This document shows, piece by piece, positions 11,263 to 23,800 of a stretch of 64,000 bases of DNA. The stretch is taken from assembly GCF_027579695.1 (NCBI RefSeq), contig NC_083590.1:14623656-14687655 (forward strand), written 5' to 3'. Made by a program: the position numbers and the translations under genes. The DNA is from Neoarius graeffei. Lineage: Eukaryota; Chordata; Actinopteri; Siluriformes; Ariidae. Numbering within the stretch: position 1 is the stretch's first letter; each line of letters starts with the position of its first letter. Under the pieces are notes generated by a model that was not told where the DNA came from, ran no database searches, and saw nothing but the letters and a program-made list of their open reading frames with translations.

Positions 11263-14200
11263 CTGTAAAATGGGTCAACATGAGGATAAGCTCATTGTTG
11301 GTGTGTATAATACATTAGCAAACAGGTTTTTTTTTGAAAACTCATCTATAGACATTATTTAAGACACAATTAACAATTTACTTCCCAACACCATAACATA
11401 TCTGTGATATTATATCTACAGCGTCTTGCAAAAGTATTCATCCCCATTGGTGTTTGTCCTGTTTTGTCACATTACAAGCTGGAATTAAAATGGATTTTTG
11501 GAGCATTAGCACCATTTGATTTACACAACATGCCTACCACTTTAAAGGTGAAAATTGTTTTATTGTGACACAAACAATAATTAAGATGAAAAAAAAAACA
11601 GAAATCTGGAGTGTGCATAGGCATTCACTCCCAAAGTCAACACTTTGTAGAACCACCTTTTGCTGAAATTACAGCTGCAAGTCTCTTGGGGTATGTGTCT
11701 ATTAGCTTAGCACATCTAGCCACTGGGATTTTTACCCATTCCTTAAGGCAAAACTGCTCCAACTCCTTCAGGTTAGATGGGTTGCGTTGGTGTACAGCAA
11801 TCTTCAAATTATGCCACAGATTCTCAATTGGATTGAGGTCTGGGCTTTGACTAGGGCATTCCAAGACATTTAACTGTTTCCCTTTAAACCACTCCAGTGT
11901 AGCTTTAGCAGTATGTTTACAGTCATTGTCCTGCTGGAACGTGAACCTTTGTCCCAGTCTCAAACCTCTGGCCGACTCAAACAGATTTTCCTCCAGAATT
12001 GCCCTGTATTTAGTGCCATCCATCTTTCCTTCAGTGCTGACCAGCTTTCCTGTCCCTGCAGATGAAAAACATCCCCACAGCATGATGCTGCCACCACCAT
12101 GCTTCACTATAGGAATGGTGTTCTTAAAGTGTTGGGTTTGTGCCATACGTGGCATTTCCCATGATGGCCAAAAAGATCAATTTTTGTCTCATTTGACCAG
12201 AGAATCTTCTTCCATGTGTTTGGGGAGTCTGCCACATGCTGTTGGGCTAACTCCAAATGTGTTTTTTTTTTAAGCAGCAGCTTTTTTCTGGCCACGCTTC
12301 CATAAAGCCCTGCTCTGTGGAGTGTACGGCTTAAAATGGTCCTGTGGACAGATACTCCCATCTCCGTTGTGGATCTTTGCAGCTCTTTTAGGGTTATCTT
12401 TGGTGTCTTTGTTGCGTCTCTGATTGATGCCCTCCTTGCCCGGGCTGTGAGTTTTGGTGGGCGGTCTTCTCTTGTCAGGTTTGTAGTGGTGCCATATTCT
12501 TTCCATTTTGCTATAATGGATTTAATGGTGCTCTGTGGGATATTCAAAGTTTGGGATTTTTTTTATGACCCAACCCTGATCTATACTTCTTCACAACTTT
12601 GTCTCTGACCTGTTTGAAGGCTCCTTGGTTCTCACATTGTTTGCTTAGTAGTGTTGCAGAGTCAGGGTCCTTCCAGAACAGGGTGATTTATACAGACATC
12701 ATGTGACAGATCATGTGACACTTTGATTGCACACAGGTGGATCTTAATCAACTAATTATGTGACTTATGAAGTGAATTGGTTGGATCAGCTCTTATTTAG
12801 GGGTTTCATGTGAAAGGGAGTGAATACTTGTGCACACTTCAGATTTCTGTTTTTTTCATCTTAATTATTGTTTGTGTCACAATAAAAAAAAACACCTTTA
12901 AAGTGGTAGGCATGTTGTGTAAATCAAATGGTGCTAATGCTCCAAAAATCCATTTTAATTCCAACTTGTAATGTGATAAAACAGGACAAACACCAAGGGG
13001 GATGAATACCTTTACAAGACACTGTACACTAAACTTTAAATACCGTTACAGTGTGAGTATTTTCAGAGAAGGAAGAGGTGAATCTCAAACAGGCTGGCTT
13101 GAATATTACAATCTCTCTTACAAAGGCAGTGGTGGATAAATATGGGTGCAGGAGAAGCAGATTTTGTGGTATAGGTTATTTGTTTTTTTATTCTTTATTC
13201 ATGGTTTGCAGTTGCCAAGCAGACAAGTAGGTTTAACAACCAGTAAAAAGTACCCTCTGTTGACTTTCAAACATGTTTTAATTTTGAAAGCATATACACT
13301 GAACCATGGCCTCAGTTTTGTTTATAAATGCCTTAAGACCTCAAGAATGGCACAGGAATAGTTTTGAGCATGAACAATAAATCTAATATAGTAATTTTTA
13401 AGATTAAAGTGATTTATATAGGTAGCGGTCTGAGTGAATGACCTTGACGTCCGTAATGTCACAACAGGAAGTCTATCGGTCTCATCACCATTTCCACTAT
13501 ACTAAAACACAGAGCTGACTGCAACTCTGATCCTCCATTTTGAGCTAATTTATCGCCATGCCACGTAGATGTGTTGCTGCATCCGCCAGCAACACGGCAG
13601 AAGGTGGATTTATGTTGCATTCATGGCCCAAGAATGTTCAAACTGCAAAGATTTGGACGCGTTTTGTGAGTAGTTCACGGGCACATTGGGCGCCTACAAA
13701 GTGGTCTCTCCTCTGCTCTGCAGATTTTACTGAGGACTCGTACAAAACCTCTGATCTGTTGAGGAGCATTGGCTATAAGCCCGTATTGAAAGAGGATGCA
13801 GTATCAACATCACATCTCTAGCCGCTTTATCCTTCTACAGGGTCGCAGGCAAGCTGGAGCCTATCCCAACTGACTACGGGCGAAAGGCGGGGTACACCCT
13901 GGACAAGTCGCAGTATCAACAAGTAAAGAAAAAGAAAACTACAAGAAAAGGAAAGTATTTTTTATTTTATTTTTTTTAAAGCAAAGTTCAGTTGCACCAG
14001 TCCTCCTGGAGTGAGCCGAGGGTTATTGCTAAAACCTGGGATGGAACGGGACGGGACATATCGCTCGGGCAGTGACCTCCCTGCAGTTGTTGCTAAAACC
14101 GGTGACGTCCTGTTCCGTCCTGGGTTTTAGTAATTGCCTGAGCCGAGCAGTAATGGCGGAGTACTACATGTGGACAAAATAGAGAATGAGTGGAGCAGCC

Positions 14201-17200
14201 GTCTGATTTCTAAACTGGATATTGCTGCCATCTCGCCCTTACGTGGAAGAAGTGAATGAACGGAGAACTGAACGAACAACTGAAAGTCAGATTGTTTCAA
14301 AAACAATCGGCCTTCAAGAAGCGAGAACACAGACGGGTAAGCTCCGACTCTCATTTGGATAAAAAAACAACAAAAACAACAGGTTGTTTTCCTGCATTTC
14401 AATTAATACATGTAACTTGTCTGTTTAAGTTACCGGTATGAGATTATTTAATTTGCTTCAGAATGTGATTGTCTCAGTTCATCTGATTATTTAATGAGCC
14501 TTTTACATTTTATCATTTTATCAGTGAAAATGCATGCATGTACATGTATGTTGCATAAGTTATAACACCTATCCTGTTTTAATGAGAGTCAACCCACAAT
14601 CAATGAAGTCATATCAGTCTTAGTTGAGCAAGTCGGTAACGGTATTTCTTACTTTCACTATACATTTTTATTTATATGACTTTGGTCTATAGCTGTCAAA
14701 GGCCTCGGCCTTAAAACCGGTTACCGCTGTGACGTCACACACTCAGGGCTGGCTGGCTCAGTGGGGCAGCTCAAATGCCAACTTTGCGGTCGATTTTCAC
14801 TCTCAAAAATATATTTTTTAAAATTCCCATTTATGCAGCATACAAGAGTCATGGATGGAGATACTATCCACTCAGAAAATTATTTAAAAATAAAGGTTCT
14901 GTGTATCTCCTTTAACAGTCACTTAAGCATATTGAGAGAAAATAAAGGTGCATGCCAGACTGGAATCATATCTTTTACATGCACTGCAAGGACAAAGGAC
15001 CATATCTCATAAATTTGGTGACAATTTGCTGACTTCTCGTTGAGGCCACAAACACAATGACACATTAGAAACTTTGCTCAAAGAGGATGAACACCAGCCA
15101 CTTTATTAGGAACACCCATCCACCTGCTGTTTGATGCAGTTCTCTAATCAGCCGATCCCTTGATGCATAAAATCATGCAGATACAAATCGAGAGCTTCAG
15201 TTAATGTTCACTTCATTCAAACATCCAAATGGGAAAAATTGTGATCTCAAAGTGTGACTTTCTTTCACTGTGGCATGGGTGTTGGTTTGAGCCAGATGGA
15301 CTGCTGGTTTGAGTATTTCAGAAGCTGCCGATCTCCTGGGGTTTTCACACACAACAGTCTCTACAGTTTACACAGAATGGTGTAAAAAAAAAAAGCACTG
15401 AGTGAGTGAGCGACCGTTCTGTGGGTGGAAAGTAAACAAATGCCTTGTTGATAAGAGAGGTTAAAGGAAAATGGCCAGATTAGTTCCAGCTTTTTTTTTT
15501 TTTTGCCAGAAAGGATATAGTAACTGATATAGTCACTCTTTACAACTGTGGTGAGCAGAAGAGCATCTCAGCATGCAACAGAATACAGAAGAACACATTG
15601 GGTTCCTCTCCTGCAGCCAAGAACAGGGATCTTAGACTCAAGAACAAGTTCCTATTGAAGTGGCCGGTGAGTGTATATTTACTTTTTTCTCATATATTTT
15701 GTTTTTTGTTTCAGCTAAAGTAGCTAAACGGCCTTTAAGTTAGTGATCACTTTTTAGCCTGCCAGTTAGGTTTCCAGGCAACCAAACCATAGAAGTGGAC
15801 GTCATATTTTACTTGCTCAGTGGGCTCGCTAATGAATTTTTTTTGTCCCAACTGATGGTATCATATTACCATCTGTTATACTTCACCTTATTGATGAGGT
15901 TCTTGGCCAGTCCCATTTGATCAAAGAGATGGATGTTCTCTGCTAGCAATTCATGGTATCGTTTCACAACACTTCTTTCCTAGAAAGTAAAAAAGCGTTT
16001 CCATTATGGCAATATTCGTCATGATATGAAGCAAATTTGATGAAGAAAACTCCATTTTGTTTTGGGTAACACACCTTATTCTGGATAGCTTCAGCAAAAG
16101 TGAGAGAGTGCCATTTCGTCAAGTCAGTCTCGTCATTGACGACAGTGTTGCGGTACCTACAGGTAATGGCCTCATATTCCTTACAACACAGTCAGAGTAA
16201 AATTTTAATAATCCGTAGTCGAGACGAGCATGCTTCTCAGGCATATCCCAGAGATTACAATTAGAGAAAACTGCATATAGGAAATAAAAATACATACTTT
16301 CAGGATAGTCTGCAGCTCATGAGAGAGAGAGACAATTCTGGCAATATCATCAGATTTTCTCTTCAGTTCTTCAACGGTCCACTGCAATTAGAGTCAATTA
16401 AAAACTTCCTCAAAATGTTTATCATATAGACCTCTCCTATCGTCCTCTCTGCAATTATATTAAAATTTCTACCAGTATTATATTTTATTACTTCAAATTT
16501 AAGTCAACACTCAAGTATCAAATATTCTCATCAAATATTCAATTCTTATTCTATCCACATTCACTGGATATGAGCAATTGTGTGCTCTGATTGGCTACTC
16601 TACTACTAGGATATCAGCTTATATACCGTGAGTAGAGAAAAACAACATGGCAGCACGCATCAAGTCAGATATATCACTTTGTTATCAAGTATTTAAAATA
16701 AACAGAAATGGCTAAAAGAATATAGTCCCCCCAACCCCCCACCAATATCTCCTGTTCCACACTCCAGCCCAGTTGGTGGCAGTAATGCACCTTTAAGTTG
16801 GTTTGCCAACCACCAAAAAAACCCTAATGAAGAAGAAGAACAACAACAAAATGGTGGCGTGTGTTGCTGAACCAACCGAGGATGAAATTATTGAATTATT
16901 AATCATATTCATTGGATATGAGCAATTGTGTGCTCTGATTGGCTACTGTACTACTAGGATATCAGCTCATATACCATGAGTAGAGAAAAACAAAATGGCG
17001 GAGCATGTTGCTGAACCAACCAAGGATGAAATAAAAACTCTACTCGAAAACAAACTCCCTGAAAAATACAAAAAAAAAAACCCGCAATAAAATATGGAAT
17101 GAAGGTATTTGATTGAAATGGATCATTTTTTCAATAATTATTATCACATTTTTCACAAATTCGCAGGTTTGTTTACATTCTAAGCGGAAATGATTTTGTC

Positions 17201-17820
17201 AGATGTCTTGTATAAAGTTTTTATTTATTGAATTTGCAAAAAATAAACTTAAAAATGCTCCGTTTCTCAAAATCCAATGAATGTAGATAGAATAAAACAG
17301 TTATTCCACTCAATCTCGTTGTACATGGCTTATAGACAACTTGATGCTACGCGCCTCGTCAGCTGTCAGCTCATGTACGACTCAATTTCGTGCAATAACT
17401 GTTAAATATTTGACAGTTAATTACACCTTAATATTTTGTGCTTAATATTTTCACCAAACTGACCTTCTGTGAGTTCTGCTTGGCAGTGATTTGAGCCATG
17501 GTGTCAACAGAAAGTATCTTGTTTCTGGGCAAGTCGTTCAGGAAGGTGTTGAGGGCACGGACAGTACTTTTAAAACTCTGGTACTTTTTAGTTGCCTCCA
17601 GCATCAGTGTGACTCTGCAATTACATGTCAGTGGGTGAATTGCTTACACATGAGGACAAGAACTAAATGTTATAATGATTTGAATAAATATTTTTAGGCT
17701 AAATTTCCATACAACACGTTTTTCGACCTGGAAATACATGCTTCAGGTTGCTAATGAATTCATTTTCAACCTCTAACTTGTCAGGGTTTTTTTTAAATTA
17801 GGCTTTCCTGCCTCATTAGC

Positions 17821-17885
<65 letters not shown>

Positions 17886-20800
17886 CAGTTTAGCCAAATT
17901 TGTGGATAAAAATACTGTATTTTAATGGCTTGAGGTATTTTAACATTCAGTAAGTAGATGAGGCAGGATAGAAGTGTGCAAAATAGTCATGGTGTTTGTT
18001 TATTATGGGCAATCGGTGAATAACTGTCATAATCCAAAGCAGACATCCTCAGGAATGCACGACTACAATCAGTGAGACTTTGCAATAGAACTAGAACACA
18101 ACAAGGAAAGACAAAATACTCAAGTACTTAAAGGGATAGTTCGGGATTTTTGACATGAATCTGTATGGCATCCCCATCAATAGTGTCGTGCAAATACACT
18201 GACTTACCCCTGACAGCATCCTGTGAGTCCAGTTCTTGTCCAGTTTTGGTCCAGACGAAAGTAGTCCGGCAAGTTTGTTGGGGTCACGAAAGTAAAACGT
18301 TTTTCATCTCAAAACAGTATGTGTTCAAAAGCGTGATATGTTTGCATCACAAAACCGTTGCCAAATAAAAAGTCAGACCTCGAAATCGCTTGGCACTATT
18401 TTCTCTCCCTTCTTATCACTGCGCGCTGCCGGCTTCATCCAGCTGCGGCTCCAGCTTCAAGGATAAGCTGGAGCTGCATAAGTAGGAGTCCCGGCGGGTG
18501 GTTTGTATTCGATTCATTTATATCCCGACCTTGTCAGCTGTCACATTTATGTTCATGGACCCGGTAAGCTGGTAAATAATATTTATTTATTTTTTTCTTT
18601 ACCAAATTCTAACAGAAAACGAGAGCGCCCGAAAGGGAAAACCGAGCCGCCTCACGGCTGTAATGCAAATTGCTTTCCTCCTCAGTATACAAGTGCGCTT
18701 CCATGGCAGGGAAAAAGAAACTACCACTGCTGCCTATGTAGTGCCCTATTTATACAAATAGGAGTCATTCAGGATTCAGCCATGACACGGAGCAAAAACA
18801 TGGCTGAATCCTGAATGACTCCTATTTGTATAAATAGGGCACTACATAGGCAGCAGTGGTAGTTTCTTTTTCCCTGCCATGGAAGCGCACTTGTATACTG
18901 AGGAGGAAAGCAATTTGCATTACAGCCGTGAGGCGGCTCGGTTTTCCCTTTCGGGCGCTCTCGTTTTCTGTTAGAATTTGGTAAAGAAAAAAAAATATTA
19001 TTTACCAGCTTACCGGGTCCATGAACATAAATGTGACAGCTGACAAGGTCGGGATATAAACGAATCGAATACAAACCACCCGCCGGGACTCCTACTTATG
19101 CGGCTCCAGCTTATCCTTGAAGCTGGAGCCACAGCTGGATGAAGCCGGCAGCGCGCAGTGATAAGAAGGGAGAGAAAATAGTGCCAAGCGATTTCGAGGT
19201 CTGACTTTTTATTTGGCAACGGTTTTGTGATGCAAATATATCACTCTTTTGAACACATACTGTTTTGAGACGAAAAACGTTTTACTTTCGTGACCCCAAC
19301 AAACTTGCCGGACTACTTTCGTCTGGACCAAAACTGGACAAGAACTGGACTCACAGGATGCTGTCAGGGGTAAGTCAGTGTATTTGCACGACACTATTGA
19401 TGGGGATGCCATACAGATTCATGTCAAAAATCCCGAACTATCCCTTTAACACGGAACCCCTGGACACTGATGGGAAACACACCGATAACAGGACAGGGGC
19501 AGAAACCAGACTTAACAAGAATCAAAATAAAAACATGTGTCAAAGTAAACAATAAAACACATGGATGACAAGATGTCTACTCAGGTCGAACCATAATTTG
19601 GTGACAAATTATGCCATTACAAAGACTTTCAAGCACTTTGATGGATTTTTTTGGTGGTTTAATAATAAAATAAGGTGGACCAGACCCTTACCGCTGCTGT
19701 AGCTGGTTCCTGATGTTCGCATAACGGTTCCTGAGGTTCCTAACCTCTGTTTCCTGTCGGTGGATGTCAGGGCAGTACTCATAGAAGCCCTTCTGCAGAT
19801 GGCCACACAGCTGCTCAACAAGCTCAAGGTCACTGTTCAGTTTCTGGATGTCCTCCTCCGTGGCTGCCACATCACTGCAAATGTTCTAAAGGATAAAGAA
19901 AGGGTGGTTTATAGAAAAACTGATACAAATGGAATTGGGTTTCTTCTACAGCCTAGTTCTTCTAGTCAGAACATGTGGTGGAACAGTCCAATCACCTTGA
20001 TATGACTGCAGTGGATTAAAAAATATTATAGTTGTAAAAGTAAATGTCAGGAGAGAATAGCTGTTTTATAGGTATTTCATGGTTATATTTCTGTCAACTG
20101 TTGCTAAACTAAATGAAATTTCTCAGTTTAGTTAAGTTTAAGCAAATAAACAAGCATGAATAATATTCAGAGAAGTTACTTCCTCCCCCTTACCTCGAGC
20201 ATGTTAATGTGGTCCTCAAGGGCATCAGGTTTGTCGAGGATGATCGTGTCCCTGGCCAGTTGTTCCTCAAGCTCTATCAGACTCATGCCGACATTCTTAA
20301 TTTGGTTCTCCAAAGACATAACAGCATTAGCCCTTGAAAAAGTGAAAAAACATATGACAAAATTCATATTGTGAGATTTTGTGTATTTTTTTTCCCTTCA
20401 AACTCTATATCTTATTGTTGACGTTTGGAATTTATCTCAACCCCAATTATTAAAGAAAATCTTTGCCTGTTTTTATGATTATACAACCCCAATTCCAAAA
20501 AAGTTGGGACGCTGTGTAAACTGGAAATAAAAACAGAATGCGATAGTTTGCAAATCATGGAAACCCGATATTTCATTGAAAATAGTACAAAGACAACATA
20601 TCAAATGTTGAAACTGAGAAATTTTATTGCTTTTTGAAAAATATATGCTCATTTTGAATTTGATGTCAGCAACACGTTTCAAAAAAGTTGGGACAGGGGC
20701 GTGTTTACCACTGTTTTGCATCACCTCTACTTTTACCAACACTCTGTAAATGTTTGGGAACTGAGGAGACCAATTGCTGTAGTTTTGAAAGAGAAATGTT

Positions 20801-23800
20801 GTCCCATTCTTGCCTGATATACAATTTCAGCTGCTCAATAGTTCAGGGTCTCCTTTGTTGTATTTTGCAATTCATAATGCACCAAATGTTTTAAATGGGA
20901 GACAGGTCTGGACTGCAGCAGGCCAGTTTAACACCTGGACTCTTTTACTACAGAGCCATGCAGTTTGAATATGTGCAGAAAGTGGTTTGGCATGTCTTGC
21001 TGAAAGAAAGAAGGCCTTCCTTGAAAAAGATTTTGTCCGGATGGCAGCATATTGCTCCGAAACGTGTATATATCATTCAGCATTAATGATGCCTTCCCAG
21101 ATGTACAAGTTACCCATATCATGCGCACTAATGCCCCCTCATACCATCACAGATGCTGGCTTTTGAACTGTGCACTGATAACAAGCCAGATGGTCCCTCT
21201 CCTCTTTAGCCTGGAGGACATGGTGTCTATGATTTCTAAAAAGAATTTATACTTTTGATTCGTCAGACCTTGGGACAGTTTTCCACTTCACCTCAGTCCA
21301 TCATAAAAGAGCTCGAGCCCTGAGAAGGTGGTGGTGTTTCTGGATATTGTTTATATCTGGTTTTAACTTGCATTTGTGGATGCAGTAATTGTTTTCACAG
21401 ACGATGGTTTTCTGAAGTGTTCCTGAGCCCATACAGTGATTTCCACTACAGACACATGTCTGCTTTTAATACAGTGTCTCCTGAGGGCCTGAAGATCACA
21501 GGCATCCAATGTCAGTTTTCAGCCTTGTCTCTTGCATACAGAGATTTCTCCAGATTCTCTGAATCTTTTAATGATATTATGGACCATAGATGATGTGATC
21601 CACAAATTCTTTGCAGTTTTACATTGAGGAATGTTTTTGCACTGTTTGCTCACATAGTCTTTCACAGAGTGGTGAACCCCTCCTCATCTTTACTTACGAG
21701 AGACTCCGCCTCTCTGGGATGCACTTTTTATACCCAATCATGTTACTGACCTGTTGACAATTAACCAAATTAGTTTTTTTTTAGCATTACACAACTTTTT
21801 CAGTCTTTTATTGCCCTGTCCCAAATTTCTGAAACATGTTGCTGACATCAAATTCAAAATGAGCACATATTTTTCAAAAAAGAATAAAATTTCAGTTTCA
21901 ATATTTGATATGTTGTCTTTGTACTCTTTTCAATGAAATATAGGGTTTCCGTGACTTGCAAATCTTCACATGCTGTTTTTATTTATCTTTTACAGTGTCC
22001 CAACACCTGGCGACTTGTCCAGGGTGTACCCCGCCTTTCGGCCGTAGTCAGCTGGGATAGGCTTCAGCTTGCCTGTGACCCTGTAGAAGGATAAAGCGGC
22101 TAGAGATAATGAGATGAGATGAGACAGTGTCCCAACTTTTTTGGAATTGAGGTTGTAACTAAACACAAACCTCTTTGTTTACAGTCTAAAGTGAACATAC
22201 TTTTTGTCATAGAGGTCAATGAGGGTGCTGAGGTCTTCAATTTTGTTTGTTGCAGTGCTGAGCTTTGGAGGGTAAGACACTGTAGTGGGGTCCAGAGATT
22301 TACTGGCTAGAAGAGGTTCAATTTCCCTTTGAATCGATGCCTTCTCTGCCTCCAGCTTCCTCAGAGTCATGAGATCACTCTAGAACAGATGACGAAGCAA
22401 CACAACAAGCCTGTGAATATTGTTAGGATGTGACAGGAGTCTTCAGAATGTAACCACAGAAGTCACAGTTGTAACAACAGTTTTACAAAGTCTCAGAATT
22501 TCAACAATTTCAAGACGCAGCAATACATGTAACAAGAATTTCAGAATGTGACAACAGGAACTTTCCGGAGGAGATAATAGGAATTGTAGGATGCAGATAA
22601 CAGGAATTTGAGTTTCTGGATGTAATAATAAAGATTTCAGCAATGATAAGAATTTTACAATATGAGATCCGAAGTCTTTGGAAGAAATCAGCATGTAACA
22701 AAAAGAGTTTCAAAATGTGACAGTGGGAGTTTAAGGTTTCAGGATATACAGTGGTGCTTGAAAGCTTGTGAACCCTTTAGAATTTTCTATATTTCTGCAT
22801 AAATATGACCTAAAACATCATCAGATTTTCACACAAGTCCTAAAAGTAGATAAAGAGAACCCAGTTAAACAAATGAGACAAAAATATTATACTTGGTCAT
22901 TTATTTATTGAGGAAAATGATCCAGTATCTGTGAGTGGCAAAAGTATGTGAACTTCTAGGATTAGCAGTTAATTTGAAGGTGAAATCTGAAAACACCTGA
23001 CTCTATCAGTGGGATGACAATCAGGTGTGAGTGGGCACCCTGTTTTATTTAAAGAACAGGGATCTATCAAAGTCTGATCTTCACAACACATGTTTGTGGA
23101 AGTGCATCATGGCATGAACAAAGGAGATTTCTGAGGACCTCAGAAAAAATGTTGTTGATGCTCATCAGGCTGGAAAAGGTTACAAAACCATCTCTAAAGA
23201 GTTTGGACTCAACCAATCCACAGTCAGACAGACTGTGTACAAATGGAGGAAATTCAAGACCATTATTACCCTCCCCAGGAGTGGTCGACCAACAAAGATC
23301 ACTCCAAGAGCAAGGCGTGTAATAGTCGGCGAGGTCACAAAGGACCCCAGGGTAACTTCTAAGGCCAAGTTTACATTAGACCGTATCTGTCTCGTTTTCT
23401 TCGCGGATGCACTGTCCGTTTACATTAAAACGCCTGGAAACGCCGGGAAACGGGAATCCGCCAGGGTCCAAGTATTCAGTCTAGATCGTGTCTGATCCGG
23501 TGCTGTGTAAACATTGAGAATACGTGGATACGCTGTGCTGAGCTCTAGCTGGCATCGTCATTGGACAACGTCACTGTGACATCCACCTTCCTGATTCGCT
23601 GGCGTTGGTCATGTGACGCGACTGCTGAAAAATGGCGCAGACTTCCACCTTGTATCACCTTTCATTAAAGAGTATAAAAGTATGAAAATACTGCAAATAC
23701 TGATGCAAATACTGCCCATTGTGTAGTTATGATGGTCTTTAGGCTTGCCATCCTTCCACTTGCAAGTGGTAAGTGACTTGCGCACAGCGGCTCAGTCCCG

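Larger units (their letters stand above)
13435..14745. mobile_element. THAP-bearing DNA element remnant (intron 21)
   Basis: Two blocks with GACGTCA/CAC motifs bracket the interval (TTGACGTCCGTAATGTCAC near 13445, GCTGTGACGTCACACACTC near 14727). Between them is a degraded THAP-domain coding stretch, an inserted SINE, and related GGAACGGGACGGGAC/GTCCTGTTCCGTCCTGG palindromic blocks. This may be a P-element-like relic. Boundaries are approximate. Confidence 0.45.

Noticed and set aside
14127..14441. Short frames on both strands near the THAP relic
   Set aside because: No similarity to anything I recognise; lies within decayed transposon sequence.
16156..16158. Acceptor CTGTAG|GTACCG for EVPL exon 20
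   Set aside because: Using it leaves a one-nucleotide phase that exon 19 cannot supply; the upstream GTTGTAAG restores phase and adds EYEAITCR.
18358..19219. Paired open frames in the inverted-repeat arms as a duplicated gene
   Set aside because: They are the same repeat sequence read from both arms; no start context, splice signals or domain.
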